From positions 558,001-622,000 of the forward strand of contig NZ_BPTV01000001.1 of the NCBI RefSeq assembly GCF_019973375.1: a stretch of 64,000 bases of DNA, written 5' to 3'. The DNA comes from Prevotella lacticifex (lineage in GTDB: Bacteria; Bacteroidota; Bacteroidia; Bacteroidales; Bacteroidaceae). Below the pieces are notes generated by a model that was not told where the DNA came from, did no database searches, and worked only from the letters and a program-made list of their open reading frames with translations. Below, in pieces: positions 61,271 through 64,000 of the stretch. Position 1 is the stretch's first letter, and each line of letters opens with the position of its first letter. Both the position numbers and the translations under genes were made by a program.

Positions 61271-64000
61271 TGAAGAAAATCAAAGCAATACTTATTCTGA
61301 TTGTTTTCCTCACCAATCTCACTGCCAACGCACAGAAAGTGAGTATCACGACGGAGCGGAACGCGTCGGACCGGGAGCTCTTTGCCGCTGAATATCTGCA
61401 AAAAAAGCTCAGCGGTCTGGGATATACAATAGTCGGGTCCGGTGCCGATTACCGCGTCTCCTTAGTTCTGGCTAAGGACACAACGGGCCTGAAACGTGAG
61501 GGATTTACCATCAGAAGCCACGGCAAGACGATACGCGTCATGGGCAACGACGGCAGCGGTGTGATTTACGCTTGTAACGAAATTGCCGACAGAGCGCGCC
61601 GGACGGGGAGTCTGAAGATGCCCGCTGTGGTCAGCGACGCACCCGAAATGGTGCTCCGTGGGGCTTGTGTGGGACTTCAGAAGACAACCTATCTGCCCGG
61701 GCACGGGGTCTACGAGTATCCTTATACACCCGAGAATTTCCCGTGGTTCTACGATAAACAGCTGTGGATACGGTACCTCGACATGCTCGTCGACAACCGG
61801 ATGAACTCGCTGTATCTGTGGAACGGACATCCGTTTGCGTCGTTGGTGCGACTGAAAGACTATCCTTTTGCTGTCGAAGTCGATAGCGCCACCTTCGCGA
61901 AAAACGAGGAAATGTTCTCCTTTCTCACCAAGGAGGCAGCGCGACGGGGAATTTGTGTCATCCAGATGTTCTACAATATTATCGTCAGCAAGCCCTTCGC
62001 CGACCACTATGGGATAAAGACGCAGGACCGCCACCGCCCTATCACGCCGCTGATAAGCGACTATACGCGGAAGTCGATAGCCGCTTTCATCGAGAAATAT
62101 CCCAATGTGGGACTTTTGGTGTGTCTCGGTGAGGCCATGGATACATACGATGATGACGTCGAATGGCTCACCAAGACAATCATTCCGGGAGTAAAGGACG
62201 GTCTCAAAGCTCTCGGCCGAACCGATGAACCGCCTATCCTCCTCCGTGCTCACGACACTGACTGCGAGAGAGTTATGAAGGCGGCGCTGCCTATCTACAG
62301 GAATTTGTACACCATGCATAAGTACAATGGCGAGTCGCTGACGACCTATCAGCCGCGTGGGCCGTGGTCGGAAATACACCAGAAACTGGCCTCTCTCGGT
62401 ACGACACATATCGAAAATGTGCATATCTTAGCCAATCTGGAACCGTGGCGGTGGGCATCGCCGAGGTTTACCGAGAAGGCTGTGCAGGCTATGCACGATG
62501 TCCATCACGCCAACGCCCTGCATCTCTATCCTCAGGCATCGTACTGGGACTGGCCTTACAGTGCCGATAAACTGCCCGGCGGCGGCCGTGAGTATCAGCT
62601 TGACCGCGACTGGATGTGGTATGCTGTGTGGGGAAGATACGCATGGAACTGTCGTCGCGACACCGTCGATGAGGCCCGTTACTGGGATGGAAGACTCGCC
62701 GATTTCTACGGAACGGGTGAAAAAGATGATGCCCGTGGGGCCGATCTCATACGCAAAGCCCTCGACGAGAGTGGGGAGATAGCCCCAAAACTGCTGCGCA
62801 GATTCGGCATTACGGAGGGCAACAGGCAGACTCTGCTGCTCGGAATGTTTATGAGTCAGCTCGTCAATCCATATAAATACACCATCTATCCGGGCTTTTA
62901 CGAGAGCTGCGGACCGGAGGGTGAGAAGCTGATAGAGTATGTCGAGAAGGAGTGGAAACACCAAACTCACAAGGGAGAACTGCCGCTCGATATCGTTAAT
63001 CAGACCATTGCCCACGGCGAGAAGGCCGTGGCTGCCATCGATTCAGCGGCTCCTTACGTCACGAGGAATGTCGCTGAGTTTGATCGTCTGCGCAATGATA
63101 TGCACTGCTATCGCGAATTTGCCTACTCGTTCGGACTGAAGGTCAGGGCTGCCCTCCACGTCCTGAACTATAAATGGGGCAAGGATATCGGCGAGCTCGA
63201 TGCTGCCGTCCCCCTGCTTGAGGAGAGTCTGGACCACTACCGCCGCCTCGTCGCCCTGACGAAGGATAACTATCTCTACGCCAACAGTATGCAGACGGCA
63301 CAGAGGCGTATTCCTATCGGTGGCGACAACGGAAAGATGAAGACGTGGGCGGAGTTGCTCCCGGAGTATGAAAAGGAACTTAAAAACCTTAAAAAGAATA
63401 TTTCCATGCTCAAGGCTAAGGCCGCGGGGACGTACAAGGAGACTGCCGAAGAGATAAAATCCCTGCGCAATGCCGACGTGCAGAACGTCGTTCTCATCAC
63501 CCGTCCTGACGGTAATAGTGCATCGCAGGAGCCTAAGAGAACCGCTGCCGAATTCCGGCAGATAGCCAAGGGTACCCGTCTGTTTACCGATATTGACAGT
63601 ATCGTGACGGCCGTAGCCCCTGAATTGGAGGGCTTGAAGGCCCTGCCATTGTCGTATTGGAATATGAAAAAAGAGGCCACCGTGATTGATTTCACGGCTA
63701 AAAAGCCCGTTACCCTGCTTGTGGGATACTTCCGCGACGACCAGATAAAGTACGCTCCGGCCCCAAAATTGGAAACCGATGCATCGGCCAACGACTACGG
63801 TCAGGCTGAGGCTGTGCTCACATCGGCAATCCAGATTGATGGTATGCCGCAGGTGAACGTCCATCCCTATCACTTCGGGGCCGGGCATCACACCCTCTCG
63901 CTGCCCAAAGGAATACTCCTTATCCTCGGTTTTGCCGACAGCGAGCCCGCTCAGCGTGACTGCGGACTGTCGGGGTCGGACAAGTCGATAGACTGGTTGT
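61267..64000 (+). CDS. Exported glycosidase with alpha-glucuronidase-like N-domain, GH138-like candidate; 3' end outside window
   Basis: The reading frame from the ATG at 61267 (signal peptide MMKKIKAILILIVFLTNLTANA) is open for at least 911 codons to the window edge. The first ~120 residues are like the GH67/GH115 N-terminal domain (RNASDRELFAAEYLQKKLSG, IYACNEIADRARR). A TIM barrel follows (WIRYLDMLVDNRMNSLYLWN, LLVCLGEAMDTYDDDVEW with Glu289, and THIENVHILANLEPWRWAS with Glu383/392). A helical and then beta-sandwich C-terminus completes the visible part. Length, fold order and RG-II context fit GH138 alpha-galacturonidase (BT0997 type), but a different GH67/GH115-related family cannot be excluded. 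The start overlaps the GH78-sialidase stop (ATGA), so it belongs to the same operon. Confidence 0.6.
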   Translation, partial: MMKKIKAILILIVFLTNLTANAQKVSITTERNASDRELFAAEYLQKKLSGLGYTIVGSGADYRVSLVLAKDTTGLKREGFTIRSHGKTIRVMGNDGSGVIYACNEIADRARRTGSLKMPAVVSDAPEMVLRGACVGLQKTTYLPGHGVYEYPYTPENFPWFYDKQLWIRYLDMLVDNRMNSLYLWNGHPFASLVRLKDYPFAVEVDSATFAKNEEMFSFLTKEAARRGICVIQMFYNIIVSKPFADHYGIKTQDRHRPITPLISDYTRKSIAAFIEKYPNVGLLVCLGEAMDTYDDDVEWLTKTIIPGVKDGLKALGRTDEPPILLRAHDTDCERVMKAALPIYRNLYTMHKYNGESLTTYQPRGPWSEIHQKLASLGTTHIENVHILANLEPWRWASPRFTEKAVQAMHDVHHANALHLYPQASYWDWPYSADKLPGGGREYQLDRDWMWYAVWGRYAWNCRRDTVDEARYWDGRLADFYGTGEKDDARGADLIRKALDESGEIAPKLLRRFGITEGNRQTLLLGMFMSQLVNPYKYTIYPGFYESCGPEGEKLIEYVEKEWKHQTHKGELPLDIVNQTIAHGEKAVAAIDSAAPYVTRNVAEFDRLRNDMHCYREFAYSFGLKVRAALHVLNYKWGKDIGELDAAVPLLEESLDHYRRLVALTKDNYLYANSMQTAQRRIPIGGDNGKMKTWAELLPEYEKELKNLKKNISMLKAKAAGTYKETAEEIKSLRNADVQNVVLITRPDGNSASQEPKRTAAEFRQIAKGTRLFTDIDSIVTAVAPELEGLKALPLSYWNMKKEATVIDFTAKKPVTLLVGYFRDDQIKYAPAPKLETDASANDYGQAEAVLTSAIQIDGMPQVNVHPYHFGAGHHTLSLPKGILLILGFADSEPAQRDCGLSGSDKSIDWL

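Overview
The window looks like chromosomal DNA of a gut or rumen Bacteroidota, most likely a Prevotellaceae-type organism. The reasons are a SusC/SusD pair, TAnnTTTG-type promoter cores, lipoprotein signals of the SusD kind, an OmpA-type lipoprotein, and secreted proteins ending in an 'IYNLAGQKV...GKKFVQK' tail of the sort common in Prevotella. The coding DNA is GC-rich. Species cannot be named from sequence reading alone.

Layout. 1-3626 (minus): purL, lacking only its extreme C-terminus. 3855-4706 (minus): OmpA-like lipoprotein. 4882-7668 (minus): large secreted PL1-type pectate lyase. 8270-9331 (minus): secreted protein of unknown function. 9527-15045 (plus): PL1 lyase, DUF3826 protein, and a beta-helix/TIM-barrel-like two-part protein. 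15222-16197 (plus): small FecR-like ORF and ECF sigma factor. 16451-20027 (minus): GH28 and a GH95-related DUF5703-like protein. 20544-28496 (plus): three-module GH43-like/sialidase-like/(alpha/alpha)6 protein, GH78, CE19-like esterase. 29037-36605 (plus): GH2, GH106, SGNH acetylesterase. 37057-42743 (plus): second GH2 and a propeller-AraC regulator without a kinase. 42836-50869 (plus): TIM-barrel protein, surface lipoprotein, SusC, SusD. 51432-52988 (plus): AAA/PD-(D/E)XK protein, probably a passenger. 53459-64000 (plus): GH95, GH140, GH78-sialidase fusion, and a GH138-like gene running off the window.

Working together. The family set (GH140, GH95, GH106, GH78, GH28, GH2, PL1, CE19-like and a BT1020-like protein) matches what is known of Bacteroides thetaiotaomicron loci for rhamnogalacturonan II (RG-II), the most complex pectin. 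Lyases and GH28 would cut homogalacturonan, SusC/SusD with the surface lipoprotein would import oligosaccharides, and the exo-enzymes would remove side-chain sugars. The propeller-AraC protein is the likely specific regulator. Assignment to RG-II is by family content and gene order, not by biochemical proof.

Most striking non-coding signal. Five copies of a ~197-bp intergenic element lie between transcription units, around 7.9, 20.3, 28.7, 36.7 and 51.2 kb. Each has a 101-bp core of five 13-bp palindrome-like sites (core AAACGGNCCGTTT) at a strict 22-bp step, flanked by direct repeats of a 17-bp box close to TTTGAAATATTTTTACA. Two other, unrelated intergenic arrays (15050-15181 and 16287-16449) also step by 22 bp. 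I know of no described element of this kind.
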